A stretch of DNA of 64,000 bases from Hortaea werneckii. Taxonomy: Eukaryota > Ascomycota > Dothideomycetes > Mycosphaerellales > Teratosphaeriaceae. Below, piece by piece: positions 10,689-20,987 of this stretch. Each line of letters opens with the position of its first letter. Within the stretch, counting starts at the first letter, position 1. Below the pieces are notes generated by a model, which was not told the DNA's origin, searched no databases, and saw only the letters and a program-made list of their open reading frames with translations. The DNA lies in the NCBI GenBank assembly GCA_037044905.1, contig JBAOKB010000077.1, forward strand, positions 186,001 to 250,000, given 5' to 3'. The translations under genes were made by a program, and so were the position numbers.

Positions 10689-13525
10689 CGCGACTCCGCA
10701 GGACTCCGCAGGTCGATCTGCAGAGACGTGTTGACCGTGTAGCCGTACGCAAGGTTGCGCCGGAACAGTGCCAGCCCAACAATACATGCAACTGCGATCC
10801 GGAACGTCAAGGTGGCAAATGAACAGACTCAGGCGTATCAGTTTGATTTGAGACACTCTTCCGTACGCTTTAGAGGCATGTCAATATGTTTCAGGTCTTT
10901 CAGGAACGCTACAGGTGCAGCTATGTCCGCCAGCTTGCACACTTGTCTTTTTGTCAGAAACTTTAACATAACAGCGTAGTGGCATTCAGAGCAAGACTGT
11001 AGATCAAAGTGCCGCTCCCCACGTTAGCATTACAATGGAAAGGATCAAGAAACCTTCACGACAGAAAAGCTTCTTCCAACTGAGGTGCGTAAGGTTCGTC
11101 CGGGATGTCGTGTTTTGGAATTGACTTGTTTGGTGCCATCGTTTCTAGCACGCGAAGGAAATTGTCAATAGGCTCAGAGACATCTCGGCTCACTGAATTG
11201 CGGCGCAAATAAACTCTTGTGACTGCGTGAGTTGGATGCTTGGCAGCATGAGGCGCGGCGGTGTGCTGGCAAAAGGCAACTGCAGACTGCGTTTGAACCT
11301 TTCTCCTTATTAGGTTCAGGATCGAATACTTTCGTGACATGATTGCATAACGATGTCACGGTGCAAGCTACTGCTTCAACAGAAGGCACAACGACGCATG
11401 GCGGACATTACGAGCCACCAAAGCCGCAAAGGCAAATGCTCCGCGATGAACGTCTTATGTCGTTGATACCAGACCCCGAAACCAATATACATGTAGATGT
11501 ATGAAGCGAAGCATTCCTATGTCGTAAGGTAGGTTGGGCCCCGCATTTGATGCCTGAGAGAGCGCACGTGCGCGATATGCGTATCGAGATGCTTGCAGAT
11601 CCGCCGCACATTCCGAGAATCCAACCGCGCGACAAACAAGCTCTTGGGTAGATTGCAGCGGCGGGAGTCTAAAATAGGTACTCAGTCTCGCTATTGAGAA
11701 GCCACAGGTATAGTATCTCTACACGTTTCTAGCATTGGCGACGTCGGCAGGAATTTGGTATCTCACTGCAGGTTTCAGGGCCTTTGAGGACATTGGCTTG
11801 GAAGCCCTAAAGGGTTTCCATTGTATTGCGGCAGTTCCAAGTCGGCATTGGAGCCTCTCTCGCTCTGCGAACATCATCGTCCCAGGTCGCTGAGGTATCC
11901 ACCGTTATGGTCATTGCACCAGCGGTGCTAGTGGTCATGAGTGGCTGCCGCCGGATCGCCCCATCGGGCAATGACATTCGAGCATCGACAGCCCTAGTTT
12001 TATGCATAATCCTGCCGAGTCGTGCCCCGACATCCATAAGGCTGGTAGTGCCAAGCTTCGATGACAATTAAGCTAAGAAGTGGTGTGTGGCAGAACTCTA
12101 AATCGCGTGCGGGTAGATGTGGCCTAGACTGGGAGCATGGCTCGATGCGCATGGGGTCGCCACTTCAGCAACTGATGGGTTGAGTTTGGTGTCAAAGAGC
12201 TAACCCGCAATCAAGGAAAGTTGTACTTGGTGAGCAACGGAGTCAGGCTGAATGCACAAGTACTTTGAACTGTTGCACATGGTATCGATTGGCATAAACA
12301 CTGACTACGGAATGGCGCTAGATCAAACAGGCAGGTCTTATAGCTTAAGTGCTGGTGATGGTCAGAAGAGGAGAGGTCAAACGATCCTTCGGACCGCAAT
12401 AGAACAGAAGCATGCCGGTGCAGATACTTTTCGATTCGAGGTCTTGGCAGACAAGAAGGAGAGCGAGAGGCGAAGCTGGCATCTTGGCAAGAATCAACAT
12501 GTTTGGCATCCATTGGCCGCTCCGGCCGAGACGTTCGGTACCGAGGTGGAATATTCCTCAGCGACTCGACATGATTTCGCGAGCTACTGTTGTACTACTG
12601 GCGCTGCCAGTCTTTCGGGCGCCTCAAACGACAAATAGATTTTTCGAGGTCGGGGGAAAAATGACGTAGGTGTAATCGCATCCAAAGAGCCCCAAACAAG
12701 CTTTTCATCGTCACTCGGGATCTTGGGATCTAGGGACCTTCCTACCTGAGCGTCTGCGACTGTCGATGGCCCCCCCCCCCCCCCCCGGCCAGAGCAGAGC
12801 GCCCACCGCACGACATGTTCAGTACCGAGACTCGTTGGAACAGTGCCGGTCGGGGCAGTTACCCCAGAGTACGCTACTATTTCGGTGTGCAGGGGGTGCG
12901 GTGTTTTTGCTGGAGCCATGCATTCGAAACAGAAAAATCGAACCCCAGGAAGTCTCATGCCAAGACCGTATGCTCAGGCAGATCGCAGGGCAGAACTCCG
13001 AGCGGCACCGTCCCCCGACACTGTCCGAGCGCCTGGTGAGCTTGCTTGCCGCTTGGACCGAGAGCCGCAGGGTTTCACACTCGCTGGATGCAGACCAGCG
13101 GCTTCTTACTCGCCCATAGGCTTTGCTGCTCAATCATCGCCAAGATAATACAGAGTCCCTCTCGGCGGTTGCCAAGCATTGACTCTCCCTCTTGCACAAG
13201 CGACAGGGTGCAGTCGAGGCTACTCAGACCCGCTGATCCCATGCCATTCACTCTTGGCGGGCCCATTGCCCTGTGGCTGTCACCACATGGATGTATGGCG
13301 CAGCGCGTGCATAGTAAGGAATAGTATCGGCCAAAAGTCCCACCTGCCCTTCTCCAGGGACAGTGAAGTCTGACTTTAACTTGACTTCGACTTCACCTAC
13401 ATTTCATCACTCTAAATCCTCCTCTTTTAGCAATCGTTATTCTCTCCTCGGGTTGCTTATTTCCAAACAGCTTTTCGAACTGTCACTAGGCTTATCGGTC
13501 ATTGAACCTTGCTATTTCTTGTGTG
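10689..13525. other. intergenic, no confident gene; homopolymer C tract
   Basis: This 2.8-kb stretch between the retrotransposon and the NirA-like gene has short overlapping frames on both strands and no domain I recognise. A run of 17 C residues lies at 12770-12786. One ATG-started minus-strand frame (11056-11340) is listed separately. A minus-strand frame beginning at 10810 with a hydrophobic N-terminus runs straight into the LTR. Confidence 0.5.
11056..11340 (-). CDS. hypothetical ORF, 94 aa
   Basis: A single ATG-started frame with no recognisable domain. The C-terminal half (EPIDNFLRVLETMAPNKSIP, then an acidic tail ending EEAFLS) has protein-like composition; the N-terminal half is Ala/His/Arg-rich and less convincing. 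It could be the last exon of a decayed gene next to the transposon island, or chance. No conserved neighbour supports it. Confidence 0.2.
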   Translation of the reverse strand: MSRKYSILNLIRRKVQTQSAVAFCQHTAAPHAAKHPTHAVTRVYLRRNSVSRDVSEPIDNFLRVLETMAPNKSIPKHDIPDEPYAPQLEEAFLS

Positions 13526-15936
13526 ATGCCTCCGCGGCCTCTGCGTCCTAAAGATGAACCAGGCGCACCAGATGGGGTCGACGCCGCCAGCGAACCCAAG
13601 ACCAACAAGCGACGAGCAGTCTCCTCGGCATGCATTCCTTGCAGGAAACGTAAAAGCAAAGTACGTGTCCCTGCTCCATGGACTCCTCGATGAACATTAC
13701 TGACATTTATATAGTGTGATGGTAGCGTCCCGGCCTGTTCAACCTGCACAGCAGTATATCGTACCGAGTGTAGCTACGATGCGGACAGTGACCACAGACG
13801 GAAAGGTGCGCTCAAAAGGGACCTGCAATCCCTTCAACAGCAAAACAATGCCCTCGATGTGGTAGTAGCGTCACTTCGAACGTTACCAGAGGGAGAAGCT
13901 GTTGCATTACTTCACAGTCTCAGAAGCGATGCAAACCCAGATGAACTTGCTACTTCCTTACGGACCAATGTCAGGCTGCCGCATAGCTATGCGCCCCAAA
14001 CTCTGGAAGCGGACTTTGCTCAGCAGCTTTCTACAACACCTACGAGCACCTCGTTCGATAGCGCTGGATTTACTTCGTCACGAGAACAATCGCTCGACGA
14101 TACAGCACTCTCACTCACGACCACGATGTCCAACGAAAGTTCTGGGGTTTGGTTCCGACAACCTCAGGATGTTGAATTCGTTGAACACCTCCTCAACCTC
14201 CATTTCTGCTGGATCCATCCATTCTACCATTTCTTCCATCGAGAGTATTTCTTATACGACATGTCACGCGGCAACACCGAATTTTGCAGTGCACTGCTGG
14301 TGAACGCCATCTGCTCCTTTGCTTGCCATTACTCCGACCGACCTGCAGCACGCGCCGAAGCAACTAACCCAGCAACTGCCGGAGATGCGTTCTTTGCCGA
14401 GGCCAAGAGGCTGTTGGAACGCACCGAGAAGTCCTCCCTTACCACCGTCCAAGCTCTTGGGATTATGAGTGCGAGAGAATGCTCGCACGGCCGAGACAGC
14501 AACGCCTACCAATTGGCTGGCAGGTGCCTCCGAATGGCGCTGGAACTGGGGTTGCATCTCTCTGTGATTGGTAGTGGGTTGAGGGCTTCGGAAGTGGAAG
14601 TGCGGAAGATAACGTTCTGGGGAGTTTTCAATCTGGAAACGTGAGTCAGCTTTTCACAGAAAGAAGGCGGTTTGAGACTGACCATTACCAGCGCCTGTTC
14701 CGTGGCATTCGGTCGTCTGTCGCAGTTACCGCGTGCAGCGGCTGACATTCAGAAGCCATCCGTCAATGACCGGTCAGAAGCTTTGACTTGGCGACCTTAT
14801 GAGGATACGAACCTTTCTCTTAGTCCCAGTGCTGAACAGCCGGCACGGCCGATGTCGTACGTGCACCACATGAGCACGCTCAGCGAGCTCGCCTCTGATA
14901 TGGTCAACACGTTCTACGCCCCCCAAGAGCGTTTCACCAGCAGGCGGCTTGCCGCCACCTACAAACAGTATCAGGAGTGGTATGCCAACTTACCAGATGC
15001 GTTCCGGCTGGAGAATACTTCTTTGCCTCACGTGTTGGTACTTCACATGTACTACTACGCGTGCGTTTTGCAGTAAGTCATGAGTCACCGGTTATCAGAA
15101 AGTGTCCGAAACTGACATGTCACAGTCTGTTCCGACCCTACATCAAACTGGATCTTCGCGGTGCTGGGCTGTTCCCGCGAGACACATGCACATTCTGCGC
15201 GAACGAGATCTCTGCATTGATGAATGCTCTCCGCGCTATGTATGGTCTCCGCCGCGTGTGTCTGGCTGTTAGCAGCTTCCTCATGTCCGCAAGTACCATC
15301 CATCTCCTCAATCTCCCTTCAGAATCCGCATCAGCACACTTAGGACAAGGGCTCTCGGACCTCCAAGCCATGTCGGTTAACCACCAATTCGCAGCTCGCT
15401 GCGTGGACATCATCCGCTCCCTTGCAAGCAAATGGAACATCGCCCTACCGGACAGTGCTGCCTCTGTGAACAGTCTTCGTGGTCCGGGCGGCGCGCGAGG
15501 GTGGCCTTCACCGCCATCTTCGACTTTTTTCGCCGCCTCCATCCCGCGGAAGCATTCGTCGGAGAGCGGGACTAGGTCTGACGGCTCCATGAACAGCGCT
15601 GCAGACGGACCGTTTAAGCCGCCACGACCTACCCCAACGCACCAGCTTTCGTCATATTACAGCGATTCAGGAGGAACTCCAGTGGACGGCGTTCGCAACA
15701 ACCATCAACCGAACGCTTTCTGGACTCCTTTTCCAGTGCAAGGTGTGCCCTCGCAACCCCAAGGATGGAATGACATGGTGTTTGACTTTAATCAACCAGT
15801 GGACGGCGTAAACCAGTGGCCGATGTTTGGCTCATCTGCGGGCCCCACTGTGGACGGTCACGCGCCCACCATGAACGCAACGTCACCAATGGACCATGCG
15901 ATGGGCGGTCCAATGTCCGACTGGAATTGGCAATAA
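13526..15936 (+). CDS. Zn2Cys6 transcription factor, NirA-like
   Basis: Four exons (13526-13660, 13715-14640, 14692-15072, 15126-15936) give 750 aa; all three introns are 51-54 bp and keep frame. The zinc cluster spans intron 1: CIPCRKRKSK in exon 1, then CDG, CSTC and EC in exon 2. A coiled-coil-like Gln-rich linker follows, then a fungal-specific regulatory domain (FWGVFNLETACSVAFGRLSQ). The segment from LFRPYIKLDL to SVNHQFAARCVDIIRSLASK and KWNIALP resembles the nitrate-assimilation activator NirA as I remember it. The C-terminus is Pro/Ser/Gly/Asn-rich and probably activating. NirA works with AreA on nitrate genes; no nitrate genes are in this window, so the specific target is inferred from family only. 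ATG 13526 is preferred because no other ATG lies upstream in frame. Confidence 0.8.
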
Positions 15937-17134
15937 CAATCAATGAAGCGACAACCCTTGCGCCCCTTTTCTTCTAATTTGCAGGAATACTCCTGCCATG
16001 ACGACAGACTTTTCTTCATTTTGCGATTTGAACGACTTATTATTGCTATGAGAACAAACAGCGCTTTCGATAGCATTTGCAGGAGTTTTGGGGCTCCGCG
16101 GAGCGGCTACCACCCCTGGCGGCTGGGAAATGGGAGGAGGCGTGTGGAGTTGCCTCCGGCGGCATATTCTAGGCTTTTAATTGCGGCGCGGACTGCTTGG
16201 CCGGTCACGGATACCTCTAATGAGCTGTATACCACACAAAGTTCTCGATCGTTATACACGTTTAATTATCGACCTGATGAACCGGTCACTTGACGTCCGA
16301 GTCGGAAGCACCGAGGCATGCGGGTTTTTCTTCTTCTCGCCTACCTGAATTATGCCGGCTCCGCCAAGACAAACAACCAGTTGGGAGCCCTGTCACCCTC
16401 CGGCTCGCTTGGTGCTGCTGCATCCTTCTCCCACAGTCCCACAACGGCCTGTCCGAACGTCCGCAAGCGCCACATCGGCTGCTCGGAGCGCAACGGCAGG
16501 CCGGCATTGCAGACCCTGAACAGATCCTTCAGCCCCAGACGGTCGGCAGAACAGTGCGATGTACGAGCTTGGCGCCGGACGCAGCTGCATCTCGAGTAAT
16601 GCCTCAGGCAGGTTATCGATAATCCAGCCCGGAATTCACCGACTCGGCCCTGACGCCATTTGATGACAAAGGTCTGCCGCTGCAATGGGTTTGTAAGCGG
16701 GCAGCAGACTTTCTCCCGAATGCTTAGCGAAGGGCTGCATAACAGCGACTTATACACAATTGGACTGAGCCTAAACACTGGCATTGCTGGAATTCAGTCA
16801 GGTGGTGTGGCGAACGGTTGAGGTCTTCTGCTGCCCATTACTCACCCACCCGTTCGAAAGGAACGGTATCTCACTGCAAGGCGAAGACCATATCGGACCT
16901 GGAGCTAGCTGTACATATTCGTCCGCCCTTTTCGAATCTCTACGTCACCTTGCCAGCTTGCCGTGTAAGCTACCCTAACCACCCGTCATCTCTTCTCCCG
17001 CCGTCAAACTGTCTCAACACACTCTCTTCCGCGCCTTCGCCACTGCAGCTTCGACTGCAACAAGGCCAATACCATCCAGGACGGCGCACAGAGCAGATAC
17101 TCTCGCGCGCCACTTCTCCGGCTCATCCGCAATC
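15937..17134. other. intergenic, glutathione reductase upstream region
   Basis: No gene is supported. Frames here are short and overlapping. The last 156 bases before the glutathione reductase ATG are open in its frame without any ATG and have mitochondrial-presequence composition (see findings). Confidence 0.6.
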
Positions 17135-18532
17135 ATGGCGCCTGTAAACAAAGAATGCGATTACCTGGTCATCGGCGGTGGCTCAGGTGGGCTTGCCAGC
17201 GCTCGGAGGGCTAGCGGAATGTATGGCGCAAAAGCTATCGCGGTAGAGAACAAGAGACTGGGCGGGACATGCGTAAACGTGGGCTGTGTGCCGAAGAAAG
17301 TCACTTGGAATGCTGCCGCTCTTGCGGAGACGATGAGGGATGCGAAGGCGTACGGCTTTGATTTCAAGGAGGTCGCGCCTTTCGACTGGACGACTTTCAA
17401 GCACAAGAGGGACGCTTACGTGCGGAGGTTGAACGGCATCTATGAGAGGAATCTGAACAACGACAAGGTGGAGTACCTCCACGGCACTGCTAGCTTTACG
17501 GATCCGCACACCGTGAAGGTGACTTTGGACGACGGCAGCGATGTCTCGGTAAACGCTAAGAACATCCTCGTCGCAGTCGGCGGACATCCGAATGTCCCCA
17601 ACGTGCCCGGTGCTGAGCTCGGCATCACCTCAGATGGATTCTTCGAACTGGAGAAGCAGCCGAAGAAGGTTGCCGTAGTGGGCGCTGGCTATATCGCCAT
17701 CGAGATGGCTGGCATGTTCCATGCTCTCGGCACCGAGACTCACCTCTTCATCCGTCACGACACCTTCCTACGCACTTTCGATCCCATGGTCCAGGAGAAG
17801 GTGACTGCTGAGTACGAGCGACAAGGCATCCACATCCACAAACAATCGTCTCAGAGCAAGGTGGAAGATCTCGGAAACGGCATGAAGAAGCTCCACTACA
17901 AGGACTCGAACGGCGAAGGCACCATGGAGATCGACACTCTCCTCTGGGCTATCGGCCGTAGCCCCGAGCTCGAGAAGCTGAACCTCGACGTCACGAAGGT
18001 GGAGAAGAACGACAAGGGCCACATCAAGACGGACGAGTACCAGAACACCAACGTCCCGCACATCTACGCGCTGGGCGACGTGTGCGATCGCGGGTTCGAG
18101 CTGACGCCCGTGGCCATTGCCGCCGGCCGCAAGCTTTCCGACCGGCTGTTCGGCGGGCAAGCCGATGCGCATCTGGAGTACAGCAACATCCCGTCGGTCG
18201 TCTTCTCGCACCCGGTCGTCGGCAGCATCGGTCTCACGGAGCCCGAGGCGAGACAGAAGTACGGGGACGAGCAGATCAAGATCTACACCAGCAGTTTCAC
18301 GGCCATGTACTACAGCATGATGGAGCCCGAGGACAAGGGTCCCACGAGCTACAAGTTGATCTGTGCTGGGAAGGAGGAGAAGGTGGTTGGGATGCATATC
18401 CTGGGGACAGGAAGCGATGAGATCCTGCAAGGGTTCGGCGTGGCGATCAAGATGGGTGCCACGAAGGCGGACTTTGACCGCTGCGTGGCGATCCATCCGA
18501 CGAGTGCTGAGGAATTGGTGACGATGAAATAG
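17135..18532 (+). CDS. GLR1: glutathione reductase
   Basis: Intronless, 465 aa. It reduces glutathione disulfide with NADPH, keeping cytosolic and mitochondrial GSH reduced. Seen in the sequence: FAD-binding motif VIGGGSGGLASARRA near residues 12-26; the redox disulfide in GGTCVNVGCVPKK (Cys46 and Cys51); NADPH-binding VGAGYIAIEMAGMF in the middle; the second FAD motif IYALGDVC; and the C-terminal HPTSAEE with the His454/Glu459 catalytic pair. Length matches the cytosolic fungal enzyme. The ATG at 17135 starts directly before the FAD domain. Upstream, 52 codons are open in frame after a TAA at 16976-16978 and look like a mitochondrial presequence, but contain no ATG. Confidence 0.95.
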   Translation: MAPVNKECDYLVIGGGSGGLASARRASGMYGAKAIAVENKRLGGTCVNVGCVPKKVTWNAAALAETMRDAKAYGFDFKEVAPFDWTTFKHKRDAYVRRLNGIYERNLNNDKVEYLHGTASFTDPHTVKVTLDDGSDVSVNAKNILVAVGGHPNVPNVPGAELGITSDGFFELEKQPKKVAVVGAGYIAIEMAGMFHALGTETHLFIRHDTFLRTFDPMVQEKVTAEYERQGIHIHKQSSQSKVEDLGNGMKKLHYKDSNGEGTMEIDTLLWAIGRSPELEKLNLDVTKVEKNDKGHIKTDEYQNTNVPHIYALGDVCDRGFELTPVAIAAGRKLSDRLFGGQADAHLEYSNIPSVVFSHPVVGSIGLTEPEARQKYGDEQIKIYTSSFTAMYYSMMEPEDKGPTSYKLICAGKEEKVVGMHILGTGSDEILQGFGVAIKMGATKADFDRCVAIHPTSAEELVTMK

Positions 18533-18885
18533 ACCGTGCTCCCTATCTTGAGTGAGCGCTGTGTAGCCTTGTCAGTAGCCTTGTCATCAAATTAGACGTA
18601 GATTTGACCGTGCAAGTCTGCTTCCCCTTGCAGTCACCGTCTTCCAAGCCGAATCTTTTCGTACTCGCGAGTAGAGACATGGACGTGAAAATGGAAAGAC
18701 CATGATGTCCGACACAAATCAGATGACGTAGAAAAAGTTTCTCGCTCAGCATTTCATGGCTACACGTTGTGCCTCAGCAGCTGGTTTTATCCGCCGAAGC
18801 CAACAAGCAATATCATCGTAAACGCCATGGTGGGTTGGTAGTATGACCTCTTTCCATCTCGCCGTGCTGTCGAGTCGCTCCTCCT
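18533..18885. other. convergent intergenic region
   Basis: 353 bp between the convergent 3' ends of glutathione reductase and RPS23; presumably both 3' UTRs. I see nothing else in it. Confidence 0.6.
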
Positions 18886-19597
18886 CTACGAACGCGGCTT
18901 CTCCTTCTTCTCCTTCCACAGGGCGCTGAGACCGACACCCGAGACCTTGACGACCTTGAATCGCACACCGGGAATATCACCCTTGGCCTTGCCCTTACGA
19001 CCGAAACCGGCCAGGAGCACCTCGTCGTTCTCGTCCACGAAGTTCAGGCAACCGTCGTTGGGCACTGGAGGGTTATGGTGTTAGTTTCTCTCTAGTCCAA
19101 AATCAAGGGCAGCACCGCTGCGTCTGGGTTTGAGGATTGTTCTCTTGTAGAGACGTACCGAAAGCGGAAACCTTCTTGCCGTTCTTGATGAGCTGGACAC
19201 GCACACACTTGCGAATGGCGGAGTTGGGCTGCTTGGCCTCAACACCAACCTTTTCCAGAACGATGCCCTTGGCGTGTGATGAACCCTTTAGAATTCGCCG
19301 TTAGCATGCATTCGTGGCATGACCGTGAGCCCCTTCCCCATCTTGACTAGTAGAAGATATCCCCCATCACTTGCACTCCTGCGTCTTCTCCGCTTCTCTT
19401 CTTGCGTATCGCTGTCCAGAACCTTCTCCTAATCGAGACGGGAGGGGCTGTGCGATGATACATACACCGAATGGCGAGGACTTGAAGGCGGTGCCTAACA
19501 GTCTCTTCTTGTAGTGCAGGTCTGCCCACTTGCCGTCACGGCGGTGGTTGCGCAGCTTGCGAGCCGCCAATAGACCTCTCGGCTTTCCCTTGCCCAT
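18886..19597 (-). CDS. RPS23: 40S ribosomal protein S23 (uS12)
   Basis: Three exons on the minus strand (19597-19466, 19285-19159, 19064-18886) encode 145 aa, exactly the usual eukaryotic length. The N-terminus is MGKGKPRGLLAARKLRNHRR, the centre has the decoding-site region KQPNSAIRKCVRVQLIKNGK, and the C-terminus ends KEKPRS. Introns are 180 and 94 bp, with GTATGT and GTACGT donors; intron 1 falls between the two Gly codons of PFGGSSHAKG. The protein sits at the decoding centre of the small ribosomal subunit and controls translational accuracy. It is transcribed divergently from the formyltransferase gene, with 286 bp between the two start codons. I looked for a C/D snoRNA in the long intron and saw no convincing D box. 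Confidence 0.95.
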
Positions 19598-19883
19598 CTT
19601 TGCCGTGTCGCGTCGGTATCGCTGGGTGGTGGTGTCGTCGGTTGCGTCGTCGTCGCTTGGTCACACACCTTCGCTAGAAAGAGGTGCAAGCCGCGAGATT
19701 TCTGCTGTGGAGTTAGTGCGGAAGTCTTGGCACTACGGCCACTCCCGCCCGTTCGATGCGCGCCCGCCACCCTCTCAAGCAGCGAACGTCTATTTGCGCG
19801 TGTGAACATCATCTGACGCGATCGGTCGCGTTTCATTTCTTTCTTTTATTGAACAACACTGTATAGCGTGCATATGCTTCTTG

Positions 19884-20987
19884 ATGTTGTTGTGGCGATC
19901 ATGTCGTGCTGTCACCGCTGCACGACCTTCCCCCGTATCCAAATCCCCCGGCTGGGCCCGATTCAATTCCACTGCAATCGCGAAACATCATGATCCCCTT
20001 CGGATCCTGTTTTGTGGAGCGGATGAGTTCAGTATCTACTCCCTCATAGCCCTGTATGAGCTCCAGCAACGACGCAGCGACAAAGTCGCGTCCATAGACG
20101 TTATTTGCCGCCCTGACAAGCGTACTGGCCGTGGTCTAAAGCAGATCTCTGAAGTTCCGATCAAGGGCATTGCATCAGAGCTAGAACTTGGATTGCATCA
20201 AATCGACACGTTCAAGAATTGGCAGCCTCCTAAACCTTTTGATCTGATCGTTGCAGTGTCGTTCGGTCTGCTTGTGCCTGCTAGGCTTATCAACGGAGCT
20301 AAATATGGCGGTCTCAACTTGCATCCCTCATTACTCCCTGACCTGCGTGGTCCGGCGCCGATTCAGCATACTCTGCTCAGACATCGTGCATCTACCGGCA
20401 TCACGCTTCAGACTATGCACCCTACTCGCTTTGACCACGGCATGATTCTAGATCAGGAAGAAGCTCCCGTCCCACCCCACAGCACGCCGGAGGACTTGGT
20501 AGACATGTTAGGTCCTCTGGGAGCCAGAATGCTGGCCAAGGGCGTCGAAAGTGGCATCTTCGTACCACCCCTCACCGACTTCGCCAACAGCGGCTCGCAC
20601 ATCGAGCCGTCACACGCCCCCAAAATCATGCCCGAAGACCGTCATATCGACTGGAGCCTGTGGACGGCAGAGATGGTGCAGACGCGTCATCGGGTGCTCG
20701 GACGACTATGGGACTCGACGACTTTTGCGTTCTGCATGAATGATACCATGACTGCGAAGCGCATCAACTATGTCGGACCTTGGACCGTCCATCCGGCTCC
20801 ACCGAAGGACGTCACCCCACAACCAGGCGTGCCTGTCTTGCTTCCCGATCACAAATCTACTAGTCTCGGCATCTGGTCCGCTGATGGGCAGCTCATGGTT
20901 CCGGACGGTGTTACGATTGATGGCGAGCCCAAGGCTGGTGCACGTCAGAAACTTGCCTACGCTTTGAAGAAACGGAGAGACGCTTGA
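19884..20987 (+). CDS. FMT1: mitochondrial methionyl-tRNA formyltransferase
   Basis: Intronless, 367 aa. It transfers a formyl group from 10-formyl-THF to initiator Met-tRNA for mitochondrial translation. The first ~30 residues are Arg/Ser/Ala-rich without acidic residues (MLLWRSCRAVTAARPSPVSK), a mitochondrial presequence. The catalytic domain starts at PLRILFCGADEFS; the hallmark NLHPSLLPDLRGPAPIQ carries the catalytic Asn/His, and the following FDHGMIL carries the catalytic Asp. A C-terminal OB-like domain ends KLAYALKKRRDA. ATG 19884 is chosen because the presequence follows it directly; another ATG at 19874 is out of frame. Confidence 0.93.
   Translation: MLLWRSCRAVTAARPSPVSKSPGWARFNSTAIAKHHDPLRILFCGADEFSIYSLIALYELQQRRSDKVASIDVICRPDKRTGRGLKQISEVPIKGIASELELGLHQIDTFKNWQPPKPFDLIVAVSFGLLVPARLINGAKYGGLNLHPSLLPDLRGPAPIQHTLLRHRASTGITLQTMHPTRFDHGMILDQEEAPVPPHSTPEDLVDMLGPLGARMLAKGVESGIFVPPLTDFANSGSHIEPSHAPKIMPEDRHIDWSLWTAEMVQTRHRVLGRLWDSTTFAFCMNDTMTAKRINYVGPWTVHPAPPKDVTPQPGVPVLLPDHKSTSLGIWSADGQLMVPDGVTIDGEPKAGARQKLAYALKKRRDA

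Noticed and set aside
11807..12071. Overlapping 81-86-codon frames on both strands
   Set aside because: Each mirrors the other; neither has a domain, splice context or neighbour support.
19286..19465. Possible snoRNA in the first RPS23 intron
   Set aside because: A TGATGG resembles a C box, but I found no D box or terminal stem at suitable spacing.
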